A stretch of DNA of 18,441 nucleotides from NCBI GenBank assembly GCA_035505995.1, contig DATJQF010000040.1, positions 1 through 18,441 of the forward strand, written 5' to 3'. Position numbers and translations under genes: made by a program. Below the pieces are notes generated by a model, which saw only the letters and a list, made by a program, of their open reading frames with translations, had not been told where the DNA came from and searched no databases. Position 1 is the stretch's first letter, and each line of letters begins with the position of its first letter. The DNA comes from DATJQF01 sp035505995. Lineage in GTDB: Bacteria > Bacteroidota > Bacteroidia > Bacteroidales > FEN-979. Positions 1-6,930 of this stretch are shown here, piece by piece.

Positions 1-120
1 GTCCTTGTTGAATTCATTGAGTACTCGCGAAACCGTTTCTTGGGTGGTTCTGATCAGGTTGCCGATCTCGATGAAGCAGGCCCTGGTGTCTTCCAGCACA
101 GCAGCGAGGTGGATATTTAC
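1..120 (-). pseudogene. Orphan Crp/Fnr-type helix-turn-helix fragment, runs off left edge
   Basis: Forty codons are open on the minus strand from 120 to 1 and continue beyond the window. The translation includes IEIGNLIRTTQETVSRVLNEF, which matches the DNA-binding helices of Crp/Fnr regulators (the usual form is close to dLAdliGttRETVSRvLneF). An in-frame TAG lies at 121-123, and the methyltransferase stop is only 13 bp upstream at 133-135. There is therefore no room for the usual N-terminal cyclic-nucleotide-binding domain of about 150 residues, and no ATG precedes the HTH; the only possible start is a GTG at 97-99 with no well-spaced ribosome-binding site. The arginine usual in the TRET motif is glutamine here. 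I read it as the 3' remnant of a regulator gene. A very short HTH-only protein is the alternative. The C-terminus is outside the window. Confidence 0.55.
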
Positions 121-132
121 CTACCTGCCTTA

Positions 133-750
133 TCAGGAGATCTTCTGGGCTACCATCAGGAAGACCGGATATTCCCTGATTTGTCCCTCACCGGTTGATT
201 TGGGAATCACAAAGCAGGGTTCCGCCTTCACCCCGGCAAAATGGTTGCGGAGCAAGGTTCCCGACAGTACATTTACATCAAAACCCCGATGGCCGGTGAA
301 AGGCTCTTCGTGAAAGGAACCGTCCTCGGGATAAAGATCGGCGATCGCCAGATATCCCCCGGGAGTCAAAAGATCATAAAATTTCCTCAACAGGCCATCA
401 ATATCGATGATATGATGAAAAACCATCTGGGAATATATTATATCAAATTTACCCTGAAAAGGATCTTTTTCAAGATCCAGGAGAAGCGCCTGTATATGAT
501 GGATCCCCTGATGCCGGATCTTTTCCTTCATGATGCGAACCATCTCCCTTGAGCCGTCCAGTAAGGTAATGGAGGACAGGTCATCTTTCAGCAATAAGCT
601 TAAAAAACCGGTACCGGCTCCTAATTCCAGGGCCACCATATGCTTCCTGATGGGGATCATTTCCCTCATTTTTGAGGCAATCGCTTTCGACCGCTCGAAA
701 TGCATCGGATTTTCATCCCACGTGCCTGCTTTGGAGTCAAATTCATTCAT
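133..750 (-). CDS. Class I SAM-dependent methyltransferase
   Basis: This 205-residue cytoplasmic protein has the Rossmann-fold methyltransferase layout. The N-terminal motif KAGTWDENP is followed by motif I LELGAGTGF (residues 41-49, the S-adenosylmethionine glycine loop). An acidic residue ends strand 2 (LLDGS, D65), and a second lies at LDLEKD (D92). FDIIYSQMVFHHI (102-114) and LTPGGYLAIADL (128-139) match motifs IV and V/VI of the methyltransferase 11/25 group. The length is normal and the protein looks complete. The methyl acceptor cannot be told from the sequence. The ATG is preceded directly by GAAAGG, too close for a standard Shine-Dalgarno site, as is common in Bacteroidota. The gene stands alone; an inverted repeat lies just upstream (764-780). 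Confidence 0.9.
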   Translation of the reverse strand: MNEFDSKAGTWDENPMHFERSKAIASKMREMIPIRKHMVALELGAGTGFLSLLLKDDLSSITLLDGSREMVRIMKEKIRHQGIHHIQALLLDLEKDPFQGKFDIIYSQMVFHHIIDIDGLLRKFYDLLTPGGYLAIADLYPEDGSFHEEPFTGHRGFDVNVLSGTLLRNHFAGVKAEPCFVIPKSTGEGQIREYPVFLMVAQKIS

Positions 751-763
751 CCTTTCAATCTTG

Positions 764-780
764 GTTCAAATTGATTGAAC
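764..780. promoter_or_regulatory. Perfect inverted repeat GTTCAA-N5-TTGAAC upstream of the methyltransferase
   Basis: The sequence GTTCAAATTGATTGAAC has 6-bp perfect arms and a 5-bp spacer. Its near edge lies 14 bp upstream of the start codon of the methyltransferase (ATG at 750, minus strand), where an operator could sit. On the minus strand the dyad overlaps TCAATTTG, a 7-of-8 match to the Bacteroidota -7 box TAnnTTTG. No regulator can be assigned. The call rests on symmetry and position only. Confidence 0.35.
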
Positions 781-876
781 GGTCCCATGAAGAATATAGT
801 ATTTATGAAAGATTTAATATCCCTGCAGCAGGTTCATGGATCTGCCATTCACTGTGCATTTCAGGAACGGCAAAAG

Positions 877-937
877 TCACCCCCCTCTCTGGGCCAGAGA
901 GGGGGGTGGCCCGGTCTTTCACCGGGACGGGGGGTGA
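877..937. repeat. 61-bp palindromic G/C-tract element with 9-bp terminal inverted repeats
   Basis: The ends are perfect inverted copies: TCACCCCCC at 877-885 and GGGGGGTGA at 929-937. Inside are two hairpins. The first is a 13-bp perfect stem, CACCCCCCTCTCT (878-890) with AGAGAGGGGGGTG (896-908), around a GGGCC loop. The second is a 6-bp stem, CCCGGT (910-915) with ACCGGG (921-926), around a CTTTC loop. The left C-tract can pair with either of two downstream G-tracts, so the folds are mutually exclusive. On the minus strand the element begins five bases after the tandem TAA TAA stop of the vWA gene, and the large stem is followed by ACTTTT, so it may also act as a terminator. The form resembles REP or miniature dispersed elements. 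Only one copy is in this window, so dispersal is unproven. Confidence 0.6.
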
Positions 938-942
938 GTTTA

Positions 943-2901
943 TTATTTCTTCGCCAGCAGGGACGCCGTCTCCGCCAGCCGGATAAAATCTTCCCGGTAG
1001 CCGTATTTGTCTTCGCCCCTGGCTTCCGTTGCAAGCCGGATCACCGCTTCGTAGCTGGAAGCGCCCTTGAATTCCGAATCCCGGAGCAGCATCCCGAATT
1101 CGGCCACGGCGGCTGCGAATTTCAGGTTCTTATCGGTGATCTGATTCCGGATCTCATTTTCCCGGATCCGTCTTACGATCAGCTTGCTCACGGTATCCGC
1201 CGGGTCCTTGTAGCGCAGCTTTACCGTCATGGCTCCCGATCCTTCGGTCATATGTACGGTTTGGTATTCCAGCGGATCCACATTATTGTATGGCTCGGCG
1301 GACCCGGCCGGGACGATCTCATACAGGGCCGTGACCGTATGCCCCGCTCCGATATCGCCTGCATCTTTCCGGTCATTGTTGAAATCCTCCTTGTTCAGGA
1401 TGCGGTTCTCATACCCGATCAGCCGGTACGCCTTGATCTTCGCCGGGTTGAACTCCACCTGGATCTTGACATCCTTGGCGATCGTGTAAAGGGTTCCCCA
1501 CAGTTCCTGCCCGAAGATCTTCTTTGCTTCGAGGATGTTGTCGATATAGGCATAATTGCCATTCCCGGCATCGGCGATCTTTTCCATTTTGGAATCCTTG
1601 TAATTCCCCATCCCGAACCCCAGCACGGAGAGGAATACTCCTTCATTTCGCTTTTCCTCGATGAGCCTGACCATCTCCGCATCGCTGCTGGCGCCTATGT
1701 TGAAGTCGCCGTCGGTGGCCAGGATCACGCGGTTGTTCCCGCCCGGGATGAAATTTTCTTTCGCGATCTTATAGGCCAGGCGGATGCCCGCACCGCCGGC
1801 CGTGCAACCTCCCGCTTCCAGCATGTCCAGCGCCCCCAGGATCTTTTCCTTGTTATTGCCCGGCGTCGATTCCAGCACAACCCCGGCAGCCCCTGCATAC
1901 ACGACCATCGCGACCCGGTCTTCCGGCCTCAGGTTGTTCACCAGGATGCGGAAGGCCTGTTTCAGCAGCGGCAGCTTCTCGGGAGAATCCATCGAGCCGG
2001 AGACGTCGATCAGGAACACGAAGTTCCCGGCCGGGATCTCCGTCGCATTCATCTCTTTCCCCTTGATCCCGATAAGGACCAGTTGATGTCCGGTTTTCCA
2101 CGGGCAATCCCCGGTCGCAAAGCTGACCGAGAACGGGGTCCCGTCGGTGGGCTGCGGATAATCGTAATCAAAATAATTGATCAGCTCCTCGATCCGTACC
2201 GCATCCTTCACCGGGAGGGTATTGTTGGTGAGGAACCGCCGGACATTGGAATAAGAGGCTTTGTCCACGTCGATCGAAAAGGTGGAAAGCGGATCCGAGA
2301 CAGTTTCCTTGAAATTATTCTCATTGATCCTATCGTAGGATTCGGTATTGAAATCCTGGTACCCCTCATCCTCCCTGTTGGCGACTGCTCTGTATCCATC
2401 TGCCGGCGCATATTCCGCGCAGGCACTGACGCCCCCCACCGACTTGCTCTCCACCGAAGCCCGGGGCTGTGCGTTCAGGCTGTCACGGGTCGAATGCTGA
2501 CCGGTCCTGACGGGATGCAGCGCCAGTGCGATCACGGTTTCCTTATCTTTTTGCGCAAGGACTTTCCTTTCGATCGAATCATATCCTGCCGACGATACGC
2601 GGAGGGAATAGGAATCCGGAACCAGTCCGGTAAAAATGAATTTCCCGGAAGCATCCGGGGATGTTCCGGCGATCTTCACGGCTTCTTTCCATAATGAGAC
2701 CGAAACCGCAGTAAGTATTTTCCCGGTCCTTGCATCCGTGACCGTACCGCTGATGCTTGCGGTCCCGTTCCCGCCGGGGATGGTGCGGTACTGGTCGGGT
2801 TGGGATATGCAAAATGCGGCGGTCATGGCCAGCACTACTGCAACCACTGCAAATGCAGTCAGGTTCAGTTTTTTGCGGAAGCTTTTCTTCATTGTTTCCA
2901 T
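943..2901 (-). CDS. von Willebrand factor A domain protein, YfbK-like, with N-terminal carboxypeptidase-regulatory-like domain
   Basis: This 652-residue exported or anchored protein starts with a basic stretch and a hydrophobic helix (residues 13-33, LTAFAVVAVVLAMTAAFCIS), a signal peptide or N-terminal anchor; no good lipobox is seen. Residues 47-130 (SISGTVTDARTG, GYDSIERKV) form a carboxypeptidase-D regulatory-like beta-sandwich. A low-complexity linker follows. Residues 185-290 match the YfbK N-terminal extension (DPLSTFSIDVDKASYSNVRR). The vWA domain is at 293-465 with an intact MIDAS: DVSGS at 299-303, T367 and D397 in ATDGD. Residues 470-650 match the C-terminal domain of YfbK-type proteins. 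Such domains bind protein partners through a metal ion. The gene is divergent from an ECF sigma / anti-sigma pair and may belong to that regulon (inference). A second ATG at residue 4 is an equally possible start. Confidence 0.88.
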   Translation of the reverse strand: METMKKSFRKKLNLTAFAVVAVVLAMTAAFCISQPDQYRTIPGGNGTASISGTVTDARTGKILTAVSVSLWKEAVKIAGTSPDASGKFIFTGLVPDSYSLRVSSAGYDSIERKVLAQKDKETVIALALHPVRTGQHSTRDSLNAQPRASVESKSVGGVSACAEYAPADGYRAVANREDEGYQDFNTESYDRINENNFKETVSDPLSTFSIDVDKASYSNVRRFLTNNTLPVKDAVRIEELINYFDYDYPQPTDGTPFSVSFATGDCPWKTGHQLVLIGIKGKEMNATEIPAGNFVFLIDVSGSMDSPEKLPLLKQAFRILVNNLRPEDRVAMVVYAGAAGVVLESTPGNNKEKILGALDMLEAGGCTAGGAGIRLAYKIAKENFIPGGNNRVILATDGDFNIGASSDAEMVRLIEEKRNEGVFLSVLGFGMGNYKDSKMEKIADAGNGNYAYIDNILEAKKIFGQELWGTLYTIAKDVKIQVEFNPAKIKAYRLIGYENRILNKEDFNNDRKDAGDIGAGHTVTALYEIVPAGSAEPYNNVDPLEYQTVHMTEGSGAMTVKLRYKDPADTVSKLIVRRIRENEIRNQITDKNLKFAAAVAEFGMLLRDSEFKGASSYEAVIRLATEARGEDKYGYREDFIRLAETASLLAKK

Positions 2902-2955
2902 AGCTTTTTGTTTTTGGGGTGAATGTTCGTTTTGGCCATAAGATGCAATACAGCC

Positions 2956-2986
2956 CCGGATTCCATAAATCCGGCCGGAGTTTTTT
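2956..2986. promoter_or_regulatory. Overlapping dyads in the vWA / sigma divergent intergenic region
   Basis: CCGGAT (2956-2961) and ATCCGG (2969-2974) form a perfect 6-bp inverted repeat with a 7-bp spacer. The right arm overlaps a 10-bp palindrome, TCCGGCCGGA (2970-2979), followed by T6 at 2981-2986. The dyads lie between the divergent vWA and sigma genes if the sigma gene starts at 3040. No sigma-A consensus promoter is visible on either strand here, which would fit ECF-dependent transcription. The T-run begins six bases after the first stem, so a classical terminator is unlikely. This is a candidate control region on symmetry alone. Confidence 0.3.
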
Positions 2987-3039
2987 CAGGGATTCGCCAG
3001 TTTGGAGTACCTTTATGGATCCCGTTAATCCGTACGCCC

Positions 3040-3618
3040 GTGCAGGAACCGGTTCCCGTCCATAGCCTCAGCGATGAAGAGATCCTCTCCGGATACCGGA
3101 AGCAAGGGGACCGGGAACTGATCGGGGAGCTGTTCCGGAGGTATTCCCGGTTTGTTTTCCTGGTCTGCATGAAATACCTGTCGGATCAGGACCTGGCCAG
3201 GGATGCCGCCATGCAGATCTTCGAGAACCTGTTCACGGATCTGAAAAAGCATGACATCAAAAACTTCAAGCCCTGGCTTCACAGCGTCACGAAGAACCAT
3301 TGCCTGATGGCGCTCCGGAGCCTCCGGAAAGAGATGAGGCTCGCGGCGGAAATGCAAAAAGATCTGGAACAAAGTATGGAATACGGATATTTTCTGCATC
3401 ATGGGGTTGATGCCGAACAAAGGCTGCACGAGCTCGAAGATGCCATCCTGCTGTTGAACCGGGAGCAGCGGATCTGCATCGAGCTCTTCTACCTGAAGAA
3501 AAAATGTTACCGGGAAATTGTGGAGGAAACGGGAAGTACCTATAACGAGGTCAAGAGCAACATCCAGAACGGGAAAAGAAATTTACGGATCCTTTTGAGC
3601 CAAAGAAATGAACGATAA
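3040..3618 (+). CDS. ECF-type RNA polymerase sigma factor (sigma-70 family)
   Basis: From the GTG at 3040 the product is 192 residues, a normal ECF size. Residues 11-20 (SDEEILSGYR) give the usual N-terminus. Region 2 lies at about 28-95, with LFRRYSRFVFLVCMKYL and FKPWLHSVTKNHC. Region 4 lies at about 132-187, with LLNREQRICIELFYLKKKCYREIVEETGS. The protein directs core RNA polymerase to a dedicated promoter set. The reading frame is open upstream to an ATG at 2923. That start would leave only 21 bp to the divergent vWA gene and add 39 residues that do not resemble a sigma factor, so I prefer 3040. No clear ribosome-binding site decides the choice. The 3' end overlaps the anti-sigma gene by 11 bp, implying translational coupling and co-regulation. 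Confidence 0.85.
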   Translation: MQEPVPVHSLSDEEILSGYRKQGDRELIGELFRRYSRFVFLVCMKYLSDQDLARDAAMQIFENLFTDLKKHDIKNFKPWLHSVTKNHCLMALRSLRKEMRLAAEMQKDLEQSMEYGYFLHHGVDAEQRLHELEDAILLLNREQRICIELFYLKKKCYREIVEETGSTYNEVKSNIQNGKRNLRILLSQRNER

Positions 3619-4600
3619 GATCAAAGATATTTTTTCTTCCTCCGGGTGCCCCGGTCCCGAAGTTCTGCTGGCCTATTACCGGAACCGGCTGACGGAAGAG
3701 GAACGGCATCGCGTCGAGCGGCACCTGGTGGATTGTCCGATGTGCTCGGACGAACTGGAGGGTCTTTCGAAGATGAAAGACCCGGAGAAACTGGAGGAGA
3801 TCCTGGAGGAGATCCGCGCCGGGGTGTTTGAAAAGAAAGGAAAAACCGTTGCGATCCGCTGGCGGTTCTATGCAATGGCTGCCGCGGCCATAGTAGTCCT
3901 CGCTATCGGGACCCTGGTCACTTTCAGGATCCTGACCGGGAATTCCGGGCAAAACCTGCCGGAAACAGCGAATGAGATGGCGGTACCGAAATCAGAACCA
4001 CAGGCTTCGCCTGCCGGGAGCAGGCAACCGACCGCAGTCCCCCCGCCGGTTGCAGAAAACAAGGTCAAACCCCAAAAGAACGCAGGAGGGGTACGATCTG
4101 CCGAATTGGAAGTCCATGAGATGGCAGAGGAAGAACCAACTCCCGTTGCAGCAGCCGATTCGATCAGCTTCCGGAATAAAGACACGGTAAAGCTTGCCGA
4201 ACCAAAGCCCGTAGCGGGAGTAGAATTGAATGAACAGGAAACGCCCCCGGTAGCCGGAGCGGTATCAAAGGATGAAGAAGCCGGCAAGAGTGACGCACGG
4301 CAAAGTAAAGCGGCATTTTCCCCGGACGAGAGATTGAAACCCGCCCTCGATCTTTTTCATTCCGGCCGTTATTCGGATGCACGGAATGCCTTCGGCAAGA
4401 TCCTGAAATCGCAGCCTGACAACGATAAGGCGGCCTATTATTCCGCTTATTGCAGTTATTACCTGAAAGAACCGGAAGTTGCTTCCACGATGCTGAAAAA
4501 GATCCTCAGCGATCCTGCCAGCGAATATTACCCCTCCGCCACGATATTGCTGGAAAAGATAAAGATAGAAGCGGATTCCCTGGAGATGAAAGGTAAATAA
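3608..4600 (+). CDS. Transmembrane anti-sigma factor with zinc-finger ZAS domain and periplasmic TPR-like tail
   Basis: This 330-residue protein is encoded directly after the sigma gene, overlapping it by 11 bp. The N-terminal cytoplasmic part carries the zinc-binding anti-sigma signature: C14, then HLVDCPMC (H39, C43, C46). One membrane helix follows at about 87-107 (RFYAMAAAAIVVLAIGTLVT). Residues 110-235 are a long Pro/Ala/Lys/Glu-rich linker, probably periplasmic. Residues 236-318 look like two or three TPR-type helical repeats (ALDLFHSGRYSDARNAFGKIL, AAYYSAYCSYYL). The known role of such proteins is to hold the cognate sigma factor at the membrane until a signal releases it. The TPR end is a plausible docking site for an envelope partner, possibly the divergent vWA protein (inference). 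Confidence 0.85.
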   Translation: MNDKIKDIFSSSGCPGPEVLLAYYRNRLTEEERHRVERHLVDCPMCSDELEGLSKMKDPEKLEEILEEIRAGVFEKKGKTVAIRWRFYAMAAAAIVVLAIGTLVTFRILTGNSGQNLPETANEMAVPKSEPQASPAGSRQPTAVPPPVAENKVKPQKNAGGVRSAELEVHEMAEEEPTPVAAADSISFRNKDTVKLAEPKPVAGVELNEQETPPVAGAVSKDEEAGKSDARQSKAAFSPDERLKPALDLFHSGRYSDARNAFGKILKSQPDNDKAAYYSAYCSYYLKEPEVASTMLKKILSDPASEYYPSATILLEKIKIEADSLEMKGK

Positions 4601-4614
4601 GCCCTCTCCCTGAT

Positions 4615-5232
4615 TTAATGCTGCTCCACCCTGTTCTGGATCCCCCTGATGACCTTTAACGGGCTGTCGACGATCACCATGTTATACAGCCAGCTCGGCA
4701 CATTCCCGGCCGGATCCACAAATCCTTCCAGGGTGAGCAGCACCGTATTCTTATTGATGGGCTGGATGGTCCATTTCTGCCAGTAATGCGTGATCCGGAT
4801 GAGGTTCGGCTTTTCCGGGATGGTGTTGGGCAGGGGCTGGGCAAATACGGTACGCACCCCCGTGGCCGGGTCGTTGGTGATCTTTGCCTCTACACAAAGA
4901 TCCCGGTCGGTAAAAGGCCAGGGAACATGGTACACCAGGTAATACCGGATCAGCTTGTCCTTCTCGTTGGTGATCACCTTGATATCCCTGACATTCTCGT
5001 CCCACCAGCTTGTATTTTCCACGGAACCCAGCAGGGCATTGACTTTCTCCACCTGGGTGTGCAGGATGACCACCCCCTTGAATGATTTCAACGAGCTGTT
5101 CGGTTCTTTCCGGGTATAAAGCTTGATCCCGTCCTTTTCCTTCACGAAGGTCCAGGTCTGGGAAAACAAGGATCCGGAAATCAGGAACAACAATCCGAGC
5201 AGAAGCGTATTCTTTCGAAGGAAAAACCTCAT
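4615..5232 (-). CDS. Secreted START-domain (lipid-binding-like) protein
   Basis: The product is 205 residues from the ATG at 5232. An in-frame GTG at 5283 is possible but would place 17 residues ahead of a clean signal peptide (residues 1-25, MRFFLRKNTLLLGLLFLISG then SLFSQ). The mature part (WTFVKEKDGIKLYTRKEPNSSL, then SVENTSWWDENVRDIKVI, YYLVYHVPWPFTDRDLCVEA and WQKWTIQPI) matches START / SRPBCC proteins. These have a helix-grip fold with a hydrophobic pocket for lipids or similar ligands. The ligand is not predictable. The predicted location is the periplasm or outside the cell. The gene is convergent with the anti-sigma gene (14 bp between stops) and stands alone. No sigma-A promoter of full consensus is visible upstream. 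Confidence 0.85.
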   Translation of the reverse strand: MRFFLRKNTLLLGLLFLISGSLFSQTWTFVKEKDGIKLYTRKEPNSSLKSFKGVVILHTQVEKVNALLGSVENTSWWDENVRDIKVITNEKDKLIRYYLVYHVPWPFTDRDLCVEAKITNDPATGVRTVFAQPLPNTIPEKPNLIRITHYWQKWTIQPINKNTVLLTLEGFVDPAGNVPSWLYNMVIVDSPLKVIRGIQNRVEQH

Positions 5233-5547
5233 CCGGAATTTTAATTTTTTGCAAAATAACAGGAAATTTTTGAGACCGGGCACTTTTATTTCAGGTGAAT
5301 ATTCCGCGATCGTCCGGAACCAGGATCCAAATTAGACCCGGGTTAACTCATTGGATTCCTGCTTCCGGGCTTCCCCGGTGATTCTAAATAACGCTATTTT
5401 GTACGAAAAGGTTCGGTTGTATATTATCTTTGACGGCCGTTTGGCTGAAAACCCTAAAAAGCAGACACATATCAACATCTACTTTGATGCATTTAATGTT
5501 TACATGTTTTCACGAACCCATTCTGGTGACGAATTTATTAGTGGGCT
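5233..5547. other. 315-bp intergenic region between divergent START and efflux genes
   Basis: No convincing gene lies here; short open frames lack coding character. It holds the candidate efflux promoter at 5398-5432. Two small perfect hairpins precede it: CCGGG-CTTC-CCCGG (5365-5378) and AAATA-ACGC-TATTT (5386-5399). Neither has a terminator T-tract. The second overlaps the possible -33 box and could influence promoter use, but this is inference. The roughly 110 bp between the -7 box and the first efflux gene is an A/T-rich untranslated leader with no recognisable riboswitch. No TetR, MarR or AraC regulator gene is adjacent. Confidence 0.6.
5398..5432 (+). promoter_or_regulatory. Candidate Bacteroidota sigma-A promoter for the efflux operon
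   Basis: TATCTTTG at 5425-5432 is a full match to the Bacteroidota -7 box TAnnTTTG. TTTG at 5398-5401 could serve as the -33 box, but the 23-bp spacer is longer than the usual 19-21 bp. Transcription would start near 5438-5440, giving a leader of about 110 bases before the outer-membrane factor gene. It is the best -7 match upstream of the operon. Confidence 0.5.
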
Positions 5548-6915
5548 ATGGGGAGATTGGTGTCTGTTCGCAACCTAAGTGCTTTCATATACACCGGGAT
5601 TCAGCTGGGGATATTTTCAGTCAGTGCGTATGCACAGAATCCTCCTGATACCGCGTCCGTATTCACGCTCGATGCCAGTGTCCGGTATGCCCTGGGGCAT
5701 CAGCCTTTTGTAAGGCAGTCCGACCTGGATGTGGAGATCAATACCCAGGATATCCGGCTGTCCCTGAGCGGCTGGCTGCCTCAGGTAAGTGCTTCGGCTA
5801 ATCTTCAGCATTACGCACAGCTTCCCACGGTTTTTATACCGGATCCGAACCATCCGGAAGGACCCAAACTCGAGTATACTTCGGGGGTCCTGAACAACTC
5901 TACCATCGGATTGTCTGTGAACCAGACGATTTATAACAATGAACTCCTTTTTGCCGCAAAGGCAGTCCGCGACCTGAGGCTCCAGGCTTCCCAGGGAAAT
6001 GAGAATACCCGGATCAACACGGTGGTGGAGGTGAGCAAGGCTTTTTATGATGTGCTTCTGACAAAAGAGCAATCCGGGGTGCTGGAGGAAGATATCCAGC
6101 GGCTCAAGCGGAGTTACGGGGATGCCCTGGAGCTGTACAAGACCGGTTTGACCGATAAAACCGATTTTCAGCAGGCATTGATCCTCCTGAATAATGCAAA
6201 TGCCGATATAAAAATTTCGGACGAATCGTATATCGCAAAGATCGCTGCCCTTAAACAAGCCATGGGATATCCTGCCGACAAGCCGTTGCGGGTACAGTTT
6301 GATTCGGCCTCTTTGGAAAAAGAAGCGTTTGCCGATACCCTGGAGCAATTGAATGTGATGAACCGGATCGAGGTTCAGCAGATGGAAACCGATCTGCGAT
6401 TGCAGAATATCGAAGTGAAATATTACCGCTGGTCCTTCCTTCCGACCCTTTCTGCCTTTTATAATTACAATTTCGTTTACCAGAATGACCAGTTCGGGCA
6501 GTTATATAATCTGAATTATCCCAATTCGCTGCTGGGACTTCAACTCAACCTGCCGATCTTCCAGGGCACCAGCCGTATTCAGAACCTTCGCAAAGCGGGA
6601 CTACAATACAAGAGGCTGGAGGCGGGCATGGATTACCTGAAAAGTCAGATCCATACCGAATATAGTCAGGCGCTGGGAGCCTACAAGAGCAGCCTGTATG
6701 CATTGGTGCAGGCCAAGTCAAACAATGATCTTGCCTTTGAGATCTACAACACCGTCCGGCTTCAGTACACCCAGGGCATCAAAGATTACCTGGATGTACT
6801 GGTAGCTGAGACTTCCCTGCGAACCGCCCGGCTGAATTACCTCCGGGCATTGTTTGAACTTCTTTCCAGCCGGCTGGATCTGAAGAAGGCCCTGGGAGAA
6901 ATCGTGACCGGTTAA
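5548..6915 (+). CDS. TolC-like outer-membrane efflux factor
   Basis: This 455-residue protein is the outer-membrane channel of the tripartite pump encoded by this operon. A stop codon (TAG at 5539) lies in frame just upstream, so the ATG at 5548 is the first available start. A signal peptide ends near residue 30 (SVSAYAQ). The rest has the two-repeat OEP layout: FTLDASVRYALGHQPFVRQSD opens the first repeat. Long coiled-coil helices follow (KAFYDVLLTKEQSGVLEEDI, LYKTGLTDKTDFQQALILL), with the second repeat from about residue 265 to YTQGIKDYLDVLVAETSLRT near the end. The length is normal for the family. It is followed after 15 bp by the adaptor gene. There is no lipobox. Confidence 0.9.
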   Translation: MGRLVSVRNLSAFIYTGIQLGIFSVSAYAQNPPDTASVFTLDASVRYALGHQPFVRQSDLDVEINTQDIRLSLSGWLPQVSASANLQHYAQLPTVFIPDPNHPEGPKLEYTSGVLNNSTIGLSVNQTIYNNELLFAAKAVRDLRLQASQGNENTRINTVVEVSKAFYDVLLTKEQSGVLEEDIQRLKRSYGDALELYKTGLTDKTDFQQALILLNNANADIKISDESYIAKIAALKQAMGYPADKPLRVQFDSASLEKEAFADTLEQLNVMNRIEVQQMETDLRLQNIEVKYYRWSFLPTLSAFYNYNFVYQNDQFGQLYNLNYPNSLLGLQLNLPIFQGTSRIQNLRKAGLQYKRLEAGMDYLKSQIHTEYSQALGAYKSSLYALVQAKSNNDLAFEIYNTVRLQYTQGIKDYLDVLVAETSLRTARLNYLRALFELLSSRLDLKKALGEIVTG

Positions 6916-6930
6916 TGGAACTAATGAATT

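Noticed and set aside
775..2694. A 639-codon open frame on the plus strand opposite the vWA gene
   Set aside because: The translation shows no domain or motif and lies wholly antisense to a well-supported vWA protein. Long mirror frames are common in GC-biased coding DNA.
2923..3039. An N-terminal extension of the sigma factor from the ATG at 2923
   Set aside because: The 39 added residues do not resemble an ECF N-terminus and would leave 21 bp for two divergent promoters. It is not excluded and is noted as an alternative.
5351..5578. A 75-codon plus-strand frame upstream of the outer-membrane factor gene
   Set aside because: It has no ribosome-binding site, spans the candidate promoter and has no coding character.
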